From assembly GCA_016748015.1 (NCBI GenBank), contig JAAOMT010000429.1, forward strand, positions 1 through 64,000: DNA of 64,000 bases, read 5' to 3'. The position numbers were made by a program, and so were the translations under genes. Source of the stretch: Geosiphon pyriformis (taxonomy: Eukaryota > Glomeromycota > Glomeromycetes > Archaeosporales > Geosiphonaceae). This document shows, one piece after another, positions 1 to 12,400 of the stretch. Below the pieces are notes generated by a model. It ran no database searches and was not told where the DNA came from. It saw only the letters and a program-made list of their open reading frames with translations. Each line of letters begins with the position of its first letter. The first letter of the stretch is position 1.

Positions 1-545
1 AAAAACTACAAAAAATTTTATAATTTTAAAATATATAAAAATTAAATTAACAATAGTATTTAAATATAAATTCTATATAAAAACTTGATTTTTTTTAATA
101 ATTAATTTTATATTAATAAAACCAAGTAAATATTAAAATATAAATTTAATTAAGTTATTTAATTTTTATAGTAATGTTAAATATTAAAATAAAAGTAATT
201 TATTTAATAGTTAATAATTATTTTTAATTATTATTAAAACCAATAATATTTTAAAAAAATAAAAAAAATCTTTTAGTTTTATTTATTAATTTAATATTTG
301 CAATTAAATATTATAATATAATTGAACAAAATTATATATTAAAACATAATTTGTTTTGTTTTTATAATTTGTAATAATTAATTAAACTTAATATATTAAA
401 CAATATAATTATATATTAATTTAAATTAAATTAATTTATTATTATTTAAAATCAAAAATTTTATTGTTTATAATCAAAATAAAATTAAATATTATAATTA
501 ATATTATTATAATTAAAACTATTTAAAAAATAAAAAAAATTCTTT
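1..545. other. AT-rich stretch without a gene
   Basis: The sequence is almost entirely A and T with short homopolymer runs. I see no open frame, RNA gene or recognisable LTR end. It probably belongs to decayed repeat sequence upstream of the LINE ORF1 that starts at 560. Confidence 0.5.
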
Positions 546-559
546 GTCTTCTTAATTTC

Positions 560-2593
560 ATGACCATAACCAAAGCAAAAAGTAAAAAAGCTGCAATTAA
601 TATTTTTTCTGAGATATCTAATAAAATTTCAATTAAAAAAGCTCTCTTTGTAGTAAAAGCAACTAGACAAAACGTTTTAGAAGTCTTTTTTTACCTAATA
701 ATCACAAAAAGCTGCCTTTGGTAACTACTAAAGCAACTTTCTTATTTTTGAGTGGTTTTTTACCACTCAAAGTTTCTTCAAAGAGACATATTTGGGTTAG
801 TTCTAGTGTTGTTTTTATCTTTACTAAGAGCCCAAAAGTGTTTAATAATAAACCAGTTAATAAGCTGTTATTATCCTTTATAGTTTTAATATCTGGTGTT
901 ATTAGCACCTCCTTTTCAAAAAAAATAATCAAAAAGACCAAAAGTTTAGAAAAGTGTAATTCCAACTGAAATCTTAGATAAGATCTCTATTACATTATCT
1001 GACATATCATCCAAGATGGGCCAAGATTAACCACTGAGTGTATTGTCTAATGTGGTGTTTTTTGGCAGATCCTTGTCAGTTCTGGAAGCAAAACAACCAT
1101 TTTTTGTTGAGTTACCTGTTCTTGAGAACTGGACTAATCAAATGGAAACTGATTTATCTCCTTTTTTGGTTTTTAGTGTTGCCACTAATGGTGCTTGGGA
1201 AACTATTACTAATTATCAAAGATTTACTTGGATAGATGGCCTCTTTTCTGGTGTTTAGTATTACTTTTAAGATCAAATTAACTCATATTAAGACTGTTTT
1301 TCAGTCTGTATATGGTTTTTTGGATGCAAAATCTGTTTTTAAAAACAATATAAAGCTTTTTTGTATGAAGTTTGTTTCTCAAAGTTTTTTAGATACTGCA
1401 TTTTTAGTTGAACTTACAAGCTCTGTTTACCTTGTCACTCTTAAAATTGCTAAGTCTTTAATGGTTTCTGAGTTTGGCTTCTCTTTTGCTGCTATTGTAT
1501 TGCATAATGTGCCTTTGAGTATGTTTGTTGCTGACATTAAGACAGCTTTTGATGTCTTTGGTAAAATTTTTTGTATTCAGTTAAGATTTGTTGGTACTTG
1601 GCAATATGTTGTTGTTTACTTTAAAATTTGGATGCTGCCACATCTGCTCTCAATTACTAGTTGGTTTTGGTAGGCAAAGATAGTGTTTGGATTCTTTTCC
1701 TCATGAATTAACAGAAAACAATTGTGTTTCATAATAAGTTTAAGACCAAGTTGGTCAATCTTTCTTTTGGTTGCACTGCTTTTAAAATCAATAATATGAT
1801 TTCTCATGTTGGTGGTCAGACTTGTTTTATTTTTTGGTCTCCTGAATCTGGTTATCATTTCTGTTTTGCTCTGGTTATATTTAACTTTCAAGCTAATTTG
1901 AACTTTGCTATTGTCAAAACTAGCACACTAAAAAAATGCTGTATTTGGTAAGAAACTCCTGGTTGTTAACATTGTTTTTGGTGTCAAGAAATAAGCCACT
2001 TGGCTGTGAACTATAAGATTGCTCTATCTCCCTTTTTTAAGACTTCCAAAATGTTTAAATCATATTTTGTTGGTTCTTTGTTTTATGCAAAGACATCTGC
2101 TTCTTCTGTTCTTTCTGAATTTCCTTTTTTGGTGGCTTCTGTTTCTCCTGTGACTGTTGCTAATTCTTTAATGTTTTTTTGGTTAACTGCTCTGAAATTT
2201 GATTTGGCCAAGTTGTCAACTTTGGTAAAATCTATTATTAAATTTGTTGGTAGATTGGTAACCACTTTTGAGCAATTTATTAAAGATGATTTTGTGTCTA
2301 GCAGCATGCTTAATAACAAGATCAATAAATTTATGGTGTATTTGAATGTTTTTAGCAAATTTGTTGATAGATTGGAAAAGAAGGTGGTGATATTAAAGAT
2401 TGAATATAGCATAGAAGATGCTGGTTTGTCTGGTGATTCTGGTATTTTAGTTGAAGTAAGTGATAAAGTATTTAGTGAATTAATAACACTCTGGAAATTT
2501 GAATCTCTTGAGATTAGATCTAGTTTCATAAAAACAGCTAAGTGGCTTGTTGGATTAATTTTTAGTAGTCTTATTTTGTTTGATGTAGTTTAA
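560..2593 (+). pseudogene. LINE ORF1 (nucleic-acid-binding protein), decayed
   Basis: This is the remains of the first ORF of a LINE-type retrotransposon of the kind abundant in arbuscular mycorrhizal fungi. Reading starts at ATG 560 (MTITKAKSKKAA) and continues through several frame changes and stops. Recognisable pieces lie at 1236-1673 (VYGFLDAKSVF, VELTSSVYLVTLKIAKSL), 1724-1951 (KLVNLSFGCTAFKI) and 2000-2593. Near 1960-2030 lies a degraded CCHC zinc knuckle, CFWCQEISHLAVNYK; the consensus R, G and last C read W, S and Y, all explicable by C-to-T or G-to-A changes. The 2000-2593 part (KFDLAKLSTLVKSIIKFVGR) is the variable hydrophobic/coiled-coil C-terminal half of ORF1. Family ORF1 proteins bind element RNA. 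The element is dead. The family name rests on remembered relatives. Confidence 0.8.
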
Positions 2594-2800
2594 AAAATGT
2601 CTACCTTGAACAAGTTTTCTTGTGAGTTAACAGTGTAGTATAGTTTGAACTGGCTCAAGTAGCTGGTTATATGTAGAAAATACATAAACCACATTTAGCT
2701 TTGGATCACTTAGTTTGGTTCTAACTTCTAAATAATAGTTAAATTATACTTATTAAATCATTAATAAAAATAAAATAAAAAATATATGTATTTTTTTTTA
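2594..2800 (+). other. LINE 3' end joined directly to ORF1
   Basis: The stretch around 2636-2780 resembles the 3' end of the plus-strand LINE at about 14035-14170. Both carry a TGGCTCAAGTAGCTGGTTA-like segment and both end in A-rich AATAAAAATAAA-type sequence. Here it follows ORF1 within about 50 bases, so the whole ORF2 (endonuclease and reverse transcriptase) is missing. This is either an internal deletion or a non-autonomous derivative. It abuts the 3' end of the minus-strand LINE from 2810, so two LINE tails meet tail to tail. Confidence 0.55.
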
Positions 2801-2814
2801 TATTAGATTTATGA

Positions 2815-5800
2815 ATAAAGTTCAACTGTTATCTAATATATAGATCCAAACTAAGTAGTTCAAACTGACAGCAAAGACTTCCAAAACACTAAGCAAATGA
2901 ACTATTCTATCTAATAACATAGACACTATACTATAAGACAAGTCCAAAACCAAACCATCATTTTTAACCAATCCAATTTTTTTTATATCTACTCTATGCT
3001 TAAACTTAACAAATTACATCTTAATATGGTGCAATTCTACAAAAAACCTTATATACTTAACAAAAGTTAAAGCAGTTTTTTCTTTTTTATCAAAAATTAA
3101 AATAGTCTTAGTATATTAGTCTCTTAACACAAAATCTTTGTAAATAGCAGCATACAGACTCATATCCAAAAAACACAGAGAAAGTGACTACAAAACAACA
3201 GAAAAACATGAACAAAAATTATTTATCTATCAGAAGCTTCATCCAAAATGTCCTTGCAAATACCAATATTATTAGCACAAATAAAAATATAGTCAGACAA
3301 CTCCATCTTATCACACAGTAAATACAGTATACCAGAATAATCTCTGTTATATAACTTTTTTCTAACTGTTATTAGCAGCTATTTAAGAACAGTTTTTATT
3401 AAATACATGTGCAGATTGGCTGATTTCTTACTAGTAAATTTAGAAAGCATATACAAATCAAGATGTTAGGCCTTTACAGTAATAGTTCAATCTATTTCTC
3501 TAATTATAATACCTGGAACTATATTGTAACTAGAACCAGTCTTCCAATAAGTATGACAAACTGACAAGTATAGATTATAAACAAAATACTGAGTATTATC
3601 AGATACAGCTGTATTTTTAGCTACCAAAAACCATTCATAAACTCCAGCCAACAAGAAAAAAGAAGAGAAAATGGTTTTACCAGCCATTATATCAGCTCTA
3701 ATATTACCTAAAATCTTTAAATGTCTTTTAACTTTTATTTACTTAACAGAAATGTTTTTATTTTAAATAAAATTAGCAACATATCTTCTTTTAATTTAAC
3801 ATTAATTATAAAAATCAGACATAGCAAATAAAGCTTCAGATATGCATGTATTAATTACAGATTGACTGTCTAGATACAAAACTACAGTACACAAAAACAA
3901 AACATACTTCAATACCAAAGCAACAGTCTGTAATTTAGCCAAAGTAAAGAACAAAAGCTTATTCATTTTAATCCCAATACCTATGTTTAAAGCTAGAAAG
4001 TAAGCAGCTATTCCACTTATTACTCTAACAGAATCCACACATTTTAAAAACTTATTTATGTAGACCTTGATATAATCAAACCAAATTTCTAGCAAACTCT
4101 CACATATATTAGAAAATTTTTCATATTCTAAAACATTCAACTTTAATGACTTATGTATATTGGTAAATCCAACTTTTAATAGAACATTTTTACACAAAAA
4201 CTCAGATGTCAACATAAATCAATAAAACATAGGACCTCTTGAATTCAATTTTTTTTACCACTAGAAAGTTTTTCAGTTCATTACATTTTTTTCTTGTTCA
4301 AAAATCTGTTACCAAATACAATATCAAACTGTTTCAAAAAAAAAACAGAACTATAATACAAGAACTGTTCCAGAATATTAAATATTAAAAACCTACCAGA
4401 ATTATGAAAAGTATTAAACAAATTGTTTGTCAAAAATAACTCATTGTCCAAAAAAATTTTTACTACTTCAGTCAAAAAGTTGTTCACTAGACCAACATGC
4501 AACTTGACAGAAAACTGCAGAAGATTCAAAAAAAACCACTTCAAAACTTGCAAATTCAAAAACTTATGCTTAAATAAATGTTCAAAAATATCTTAGGCAT
4601 TGCAAAAAAAAATCAATGAAATCATTTTTTTTTCAGATTGTATTTGCTCAAAGAATTTCAAACCATACAAAAATAAATGATGTAAAGCTTCATTGGAAAA
4701 ATTACATGATAAATCAGTCTTAGTCTTAAGACTTTTTCTGATTATTACATCTTATTTGTAATATACATTCAACAAAACAAAACTAAATTGAATCCAATAG
4801 TTAATTATAAACTACAAGACAGCTAAAATTAAATAAAAAAACTGTTTATCTGTAATTACTTTTCTTAACATTATATTGGAAAAAAACCTAATATCTGTGT
4901 AAACCTAAGTCAAGTTAAGCTTAAAAAAACTCTTAGTAAACAAAAAAATATCTAAGTACTTGTATGAGTTACTCCTTTTAGCAATTAAAATTGGCAAACC
5001 ACTAATCAACAAAGAGATAATTTTAACACTCTAATTAATAGGAATAGTCACTGTCTTATTATTATTAATTAAGATGTCATTAATATCAAAAAATTCATTG
5101 GCAATATTCAAAATATACTGTTTAAAAGCTTAACAACTTTTAACCTAAATTGTATTATCAACAAAAGCACCAGCCACAAAAAAAAAGTCTTTCTTCTAAC
5201 AGTTTCAACTCTACCAGTTCTTGTCATGAACTTAGTATTAATTTGGTATCTACACAAATGTTTATGCCTCTCAACCTCACATAAAAACAGATCATAGAAA
5301 ATCTTTTAAAAAAGTGGAGAGAAAATCTCACCCAAATTCAAATTATCATGTATCCTATAACCATTTAAAAGTCCAAAATCTGTTATTACTTTGTTTATCC
5401 AATTCTTATGAATTTTGCCAAAAAACTCAATAAACCAATTGCACATTTTAATGTGTTATAAACTAAATCTCAAATGATGTCAGTTTACTAAATTATAAGT
5501 TTTATGCATATTTTATAATATTAACCAAAGTTTTTTATTTTTTTTTAGGGCATTTTTGACAACCAATCCAATGGCAAAAATAGGAAACTGAGTTAAAGTA
5601 CCCTTTAATACTAAAAAGTTGTTACTGTGAAAAATGTTAAATTTGCTACATGTTAATAATATCTAATCAAAAAAATCTTAAATAAGATTTTTTGAGCTGT
5701 TTTAATTATTATAATAGACTTAATATTTGTTAAAACACTATTCTATTCATAAGACTTTGGGATCATTGAAACTCATACTCTTTTTCGAAGAATTGGAACT

Positions 5801-7450
5801 GTATTTAAAGTCAAACACAAATTCAATAACTTCAAAAAACAACTCAATATCTTTTTATTACAATGTTTTTAAAATTTATTAAATATCTTTGACAACTCAA
5901 TAGCTTTACTATTTGGCAAATTATTAACAATTACAGTCAAATTCTTCATATCAATCTCTTTTATTACATCAGAAAAAGCATTATTATCTATATAATTTAA
6001 AAACATATATTGACAAAACCAAAAGTTGGATATTTTTGGAAATACTAATTACTTTTTTATTCCCTTTTTTATGATTTCATTAACTTTAAGCTTTACTTTA
6101 TTAGGCTTTACTACCAATTTATTTTCTGCTACCAAGTAATCTAAAACAATTTTACAAAATGGTTTTTTTAAAATACTTTTTATAATTCATTTTTTGTCAA
6201 AACAGAAATTTTTTATGTATTGTTTAATTACCTTCCTAATAGCTGTATTCTTAAATGCTTTTGATTCATAATACTTAGATTTTTAATATTTTTTTCTTAT
6301 TATTAACAAATGCTTAACTAATTTAATTAAGCATACATCACTTTAAATTATATCAATAATTATAGATGTTTTAACAATATCAATAAACAACCAAACTTCA
6401 ACAAGATAGTTGAATTTCAACAAATTTCTTAAGTTTTACTTCTTTATAATTTTTGCAATAAGTAATTTCAATTTAAAAAATTTTGAAAATTGTTTGTTTT
6501 TCAAACAATTATATTTACTATACTAATGCCTAAAAAACATCACATTAACAGCATATACTATGGCTTTTTTCAGTATCTCTTATATTATATCTAAGTTACT
6601 ACAAGTATATGTCTCCTCAAATACATTTGAATTTGCCAATAATCTGTCAAAAGATAGCTTTTTTAATCATACTTATTTAGCATTATTTGTATTTTTCAGC
6701 CTGAATCTCTACTGATTCTTATTAGTTTGTTTATGAATATTATTAAAACAAATATTCAGAAAACTACCTAAACTAATCAATACTGAGACTATTTTATAAT
6801 CAGTGTTAAAAAATTCTGTCATAACATTAATCTTATGACATGCTATTGCAGATGCCAAATTCTCATTCATAAAAATAAAATTCAACATCTTTTTAACTCT
6901 TCTAGAATTGCTTCAAGTAAAAGTTTTAGCCAATAGATGTCTATTAAACACATTAATTAGACTTAAATCCAAACAGAACTTGAAACTTGTACTTTTCTTG
7001 AAACTATTCTTATTAAAGTCACCACCCAAAATCACAAACAAGCTAGAATTGACCATCTTAGAAATCATAAAATTGATATTAGAAGCTTAACCAAATTATG
7101 TACCAACAGATACACCAGTATATAAACCCAAAATAATAACTAAAAGCTTGTTTTTGAATAAAAAACATATTTAAATCAACTAATCTGAAATCTTATTTAC
7201 CTTTGAAACATGTTAAGCTAAAGAACTATTCATAATTATGACAATACTAGTATTAACAAAACTCTTATCCAAATTAGAAGTAAAAATTCAAACTTTATTA
7301 AACTTATTCATAATTTATAGCCTAATTTTAGACCTCAACTTTGTTTTAGTAATAATAAAAATTATGTTATCAGAATTTATATGTCAACAAACAATGTTTT
7401 CTTGCTTGATAAGAATATTAAGATCTTTAATATTACAAATAGCAATCTTC
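2815..7450 (-). pseudogene. LINE ORF2: EEP endonuclease, reverse transcriptase, RNase H
   Basis: Blocks in order on the minus strand: an endonuclease/exonuclease/phosphatase start near 7440-7200 (AICNIKDLNILIKQENIV, VIIMNSSLA); the reverse-transcriptase active-site block near 5220-5140 (VAGAFVDNTI, consensus FVDD, so a catalytic Asp is now Asn) followed by NIANEFFDINDILINNNKTV and YKYLDIFLF; an RNase H block at 4215-3802 (FFTLAKLQTVALVLKYV, VVLYLDSQSVINTCISE); and a C-terminal block at 3687-3487 (MAGKTIFSSFFLLAGVYEWF, VCHTYWKTGSSYNIVPG). The final block near 2940-2815 reads RIVHLLSVLEVFAVSLNYL. The family protein nicks target DNA, reverse-transcribes the RNA and removes it. This copy is inactive. 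An ancestral frame is evident but disrupted many times. Confidence 0.78.
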
Positions 7451-7559
7451 CAAACCAAATTTGTTATTAAGAAGAAAAATTTTTCATACTCAAACTAAAA
7501 TTGTTCATCTTGGTCATTAGATTCATAATTGTAATTAACAAATTGTCTATATTTTTTTC

Positions 7560-8790
7560 CAATTTTAAAACAAATATTTGATCAAAAACCACTGCTTTCA
7601 CAACAGTTTTACCATTAATAATCATACTTAAACCCTTATTTATTACTATATCTGCTCCTTAATTTTGTGATAAAAGAGTTATCAACAATTGACATTTAGA
7701 GCTAGACTAGAAAACCATTGGCTCAAGTATGTCCAATCTCTTAGCTAGCTTATTAATCTGCTCCATAAGACTGGCAAAACTGTATTTAAGAGCAACAAAC
7801 CTATTACTTACATTTAAAGAAGCCAGTAGAAGAGATTTTACATTCAAAAACAAACTAGCACCAGAAAAAACCAATTCACTACAACCAAATCAGCTTGATC
7901 TAATTGGTCAAACTTAACTACAGCCTTTTGCCACATTTTTACCAACTGTATTTTAATTGACTTAATTATATTAAATCTGAATAACACAATACATACAGTT
8001 TCAGTTAATGTTTCAATTGGTATTTCTTTTACTATCACAGTCTGATTTGAATGTCTAGTAAATATTTTAAAATCAGTATTTACTAAAATCTTTGCACTCT
8101 TAGCTTTTTCAAAAGCTTGTGTTAAGCTTAATTCAGAAATAAATATTACTTTAATAATTCTAACAAATTTTGAGAGAGTAGATGCTCTCTCCAAAACCAT
8201 TAATTCCTAAAAACAATTTTCTGATCAATGTATATTTCTTATGTAATGTATTACTATTAATCTTATTCAACCCAATATTCAAGGCAAAAAATTTTCTAAT
8301 AAAACCATTTATCAAGTTTTCAAAAGGGAGAAAGCACAAGAAAAACATTTAATAAAATATCATTATCATTATTACTTAAGAAATTTATCTTTTTCAACAG
8401 TTTTTTTAAGGCTTTTTTGGTTTTAATCTACAAACTTTTTATTGTTTGGTTAGTATCTTTTTCATTAAAAGTATTTCTTTTACTATAGTCAATACTAGTT
8501 TTCTTAATTAAACACTTCTTTTTATGTTAATACTATTAAATTTAGTAGGATTATCAACATTTGAACCCTAAGAACAACCACTCAACTCTTTAACAGAAAC
8601 TTTCTTAGTGTCAATATCATCTTCCAAAACATTTTTTTTTATTTCTTAATAACACAGATTTAACATTAATAATAAGTCTAGAAGTCTTAGCAAACTTCCT
8701 TAAAATAGCAATATTAGAACCAATAATGACTTTATAATCAAGCAAAAATAGTTTAGATTTATCATACTAAATGATTAAAATTTCTTTCAA
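7560..8790 (-). pseudogene. LINE ORF1 of the minus-strand element
   Basis: Segments of the ORF1 family are readable at 8160-8348 (FFALNIGLNKI, LIRKLFLGINGFGES) and 7844-8200 (VIFISELSLTQAFEKAKSA, KEIPIETLTETV, MWQKAVVKFDQLDQADLV). In relatives these blocks precede the zinc-knuckle part and are thought to bind RNA. The reading frame shifts between the two blocks. Protein would act in the element's ribonucleoprotein particle. No intact copy could be made from this locus. Confidence 0.7.
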
Positions 8791-8845
8791 AAAAACTCTT
8801 TGACTCTTTTTTGGGAATTTGAGATAAAAAAGAGAAAGAAATTTT

Positions 8846-9486
8846 TTACTAATATTATTTTTAATAAATATAATAAAAAAAATTAAAAAAAATAAAAAAA
8901 AGTAAAAAAAATAGAATTTTGTTAAAAAAATTATTTTTGGTCTAAGTCTGAAGTTACTAACAGTTTACTGAAATTGGTAGCTAATCAATTTCAAAATATT
9001 AGTTAGATTTTAAAGAATTTTAAGTGTAATTGCTAAAGAAATTGGTTTTTTAAAATATATTTTTATTTTGAAATTGTACTAAAATAAGAATAAAATCTAA
9101 AGTAAAATATATTTTTTCAAAGAAAAAAGCTTTTTTTTTATACAACTTATTATAATAATAGTCTGTAAACTTGAACTTTTTTTCTTTGCTATAATTTTGA
9201 TAAATTAAAGATATATTTTAATAAACTACAAGTTATTTTGTTAAGCTATTTATTATTTCGACAAATTTTAATGAATTCTTAAATTTTATATGATTTGGTA
9301 TAATGTATAATTTGATTATTCTAATTTTTTATTATACAAATTAGGTTATTAATTAAATAGCAATTTTTGATAATTTTTGATTAAATAATAAATGATAATT
9401 TAAATAATAATAATATATGTTAATTAATAATAAGAATTATAAAGTAATTTTATGTTAATTAATAATTAAAATTTTATTAATAACAG
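8846..9486 (-). repeat. Fragment of a ~967-bp gypsy LTR
   Basis: The sequence aligns over most of its length with the LTRs at 26342-27309 and 49443-50392 and with the cleaner solo LTR at 37821-38787 (opposite strand). Shared landmarks include ACAGTTTACTGAAATTGGTA, a TTATACAACTT block and the TTAATTAATAATAAGAATTA block. The right terminus (…TAATAACA, mutated from GGTAACA) is present, but the left roughly 330 bases are missing. It lies between two LINEs and probably marks an old insertion into one of them. Confidence 0.75.
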
Positions 9487-12400
9487 TAGATATTATGGTT
9501 AATAGTGGTAAAAAGTTAGAAAAAATTCTGTGTTACCTATTAAAAATCAAAAAATATATCACAAATCTAAAGTTGTTAGAAACAATCTCATTAGAAAAAT
9601 AATAGATAAGTATATAAAAAATTATTGTTTTAATAAAAAGTAAATAATTAAAAGTATTTTGAAACAGTTATTTTGAAAGATAGTACTTAATTATTTAGTA
9701 GGAAATAACAATCTGGTTTTAAAGTCTTGTAAGGTCAAATTTATAATTAATACAATTATAGAAAAGTAGATAAAAAAGTATGTAATATCTAGTATTTGGC
9801 TTGACTAATAGTCCAACCAATATGCTTTTTTAAACTATGTTAATAATAATATATGCTTAGGAATTATGTATAATATTAAGTTTGATAAGTTTCTGCAAAT
9901 AGTCAAGAATCTGCTTAATAAAAAAGATGTTGGTCTTTTTAGTATTTGTAATAAGCTCTAAAAACATAATGATAAACAAATTTTGAAGGGTTTATTAGAT
10001 ATTTTTAATATGTGTTTAGTGTTAAATACAGTTTTTATACAGTAAAAAAAGACTTGAGTCTTTATAATATTAAAACTATATAATTAAGAGAGAATTTTTA
10101 TTAATATTAGATTGATAGTTTTGATTAAAACAACTTATAAAATCTTATCTAAGTTTTCTCAAATAGAATTTTCTTGGTTTGTAGTAGATTTGACATCTTA
10201 TATGGTAATAATTTTTTGGTTTTAAAGAGAATGTTTATTCAAACTCCAAATTTTGCTATTGGTTTTATAATTAAGAATATATTAAAAAAGAACAAAAAGC
10301 TATAACTGGTTTTTTAAAACATATATAAAATATACAATTCTGTTAAATAGTATTATTTGCAAAACAGTTTGACTAAAATTAAGATATGTTCCTATTTTAT
10401 TAGATTTTTTGAAAGTATTTACAATAATAGAATCAATTAAGTGATAATAGATTTTAGACTTATAGATGGGTATATTGTTCATGATAGTTTAGATTAAGAG
10501 AAGATTTTCTTATCACTACTATAGAAAATTTTTTACAATCCTTTGCTTTATAAAGTTAAAAAACATAACAGTTTGTTTAACTACAGATTAAATTCAAAAT
10601 TTATCACAAAAATTGACAAGCAAAATTTTAGAAATAACAAGATTTTTTTTCTGGTGGCAAAAGTTTTTATAGACAATATGATTTGAATTAAGAATAGCAT
10701 GTTTGTTATTTAACATATTTTAAACATTTTTAATGAATTTTTTCAAATTAATAACATTTTAATCAACACAAAAAAGATAGTTGTTATACCTATCAATCAA
10801 AAAATAGAAGCTTCTTACTTGTTAATAAGTAGATCAAATATTTTAATAGCAAAAAAAGATGAATTTCATAAATACTTGGGCATTTTTTTGTCTATAGATA
10901 ATTTTTTTAAGTCTTACCAAAACTCATTTGGATGTTAGATTTTTCATAAATCTGGTTTTGAGGAAAACTATTTTAGACAAGCAATTTTTGTATTTGGTGT
11001 TTGTAATTTTCTATCTTATAATTAGTTATAAGTTGTAATTTAATTATATATTAATAAATATATGTAAAAAATGAGACAGAATATTGAAAAAAAATTGAAG
11101 CTTAAGACCAATTTGTCTAAAAACTTTTTCAATAAAGCTATTTTCTATTCTAAGTTGTATAGTTTTAAGTTATTTGAACAGATATAAGCTGAAAATTTGC
11201 TGGCTAATTTGGTTACATTTGCCAATTTGAGAAAAATTTTTAACAGATTATTTAAACATAAAGGTATAAATTTACAGGCTATTAGCTGAATATTTCAGTA
11301 TCTTCTTAGTTTTCTAGTTATATTATTAATTAATCCAATAAATTGCTTTCTGGCAGATATAACTAGCACTTTAGTATTAAATAATTTGTCTTTAAGAAAT
11401 AACTTTCCAAATGTATTTCAGACTGGTAATAGTATTGTTGTTATTAATATTTTGAATCTAAATTATTATATAAGTGTAATAAGATTATTGAAAAAGTTTG
11501 GTATTGTTTTTGTTAACCAATTCTTAGACTGTTATAATATATGCTTTATATAAAACATGTTTTACAGGTAAAAAAAACTTGATTCTAAAAGTTCTGTTTC
11601 TGGTTGATTCAGTTTTTTTGTCATGTTTATTGAGAGAAATGATCTGGTTAGTTATGATACTTTGGCTTTTTATTCTATATTTGTTAACCATTTATGCAAC
11701 TTTAATTTTGTTAAAGAGTATTTACTAAGAAATAAGATGGGTAAAATAGTTGTTTATATGAATAATTAAGTTAAAAATTTGGGTTTTGTGGGTGCTTGTG
11801 GTAATACAGCTGCTTATTTTTTGGATATTGTTATTTGAGTAGAAAAACCAATCCAAAAAATACTGGAAAAAAATATAATTAAAAATGTAATAACTTAAAA
11901 AATTATGATAATACAAATAACACAAAATAATGTATTATAACTTAAGATAACACAAAATAATACACAATAACATGAAATAATTAGTTATAATATAGAATAA
12001 CTAGTTATAATATAAAAAAACAAAACAACAACAAAAATAATAAGTAATAGTTAGTAATAACAAACAATCAAAAATAATCTTGTAAAAATTAGAAATATGT
12101 ATAAAAACAAGTAGTTTTAGCAGTAAAAAAAAGAAAAATGAACAGACAGATAGAAAAATATATTTTTTTTACTTATATTTATTAGATTTACTTTATTTAT
12201 ATATTTATATATTTATATTATTTCAAATAAAAAATATATTTAAAACTTAAACTTATTTATATATAATTCATAAATTCTGTATTTAAACTAAATTAATTAT
12301 TTTTTTATCTTTATTTTTGATCAAATGCTTTTAGCATAAATTGTCTTGAATAATAACAACTTGAATTAATTGTTTTTGATCATAATGATTAATAATACTA

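Larger units (their letters stand above)
2810..8845 (-). mobile_element. LINE retrotransposon, nearly full-length, decayed
   Basis: Read on the minus strand, this stretch shows ORF1, then ORF2 with endonuclease, reverse transcriptase, RNase H and C-terminal region in the normal LINE order. The 5' side lies near 8800 and the 3' end near 2815. Each part is broken by stops and frameshifts, mostly by changes compatible with C-to-T or G-to-A. The right boundary is a truncated gypsy LTR (8846-9486). No target duplication could be defined. Confidence 0.8.
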
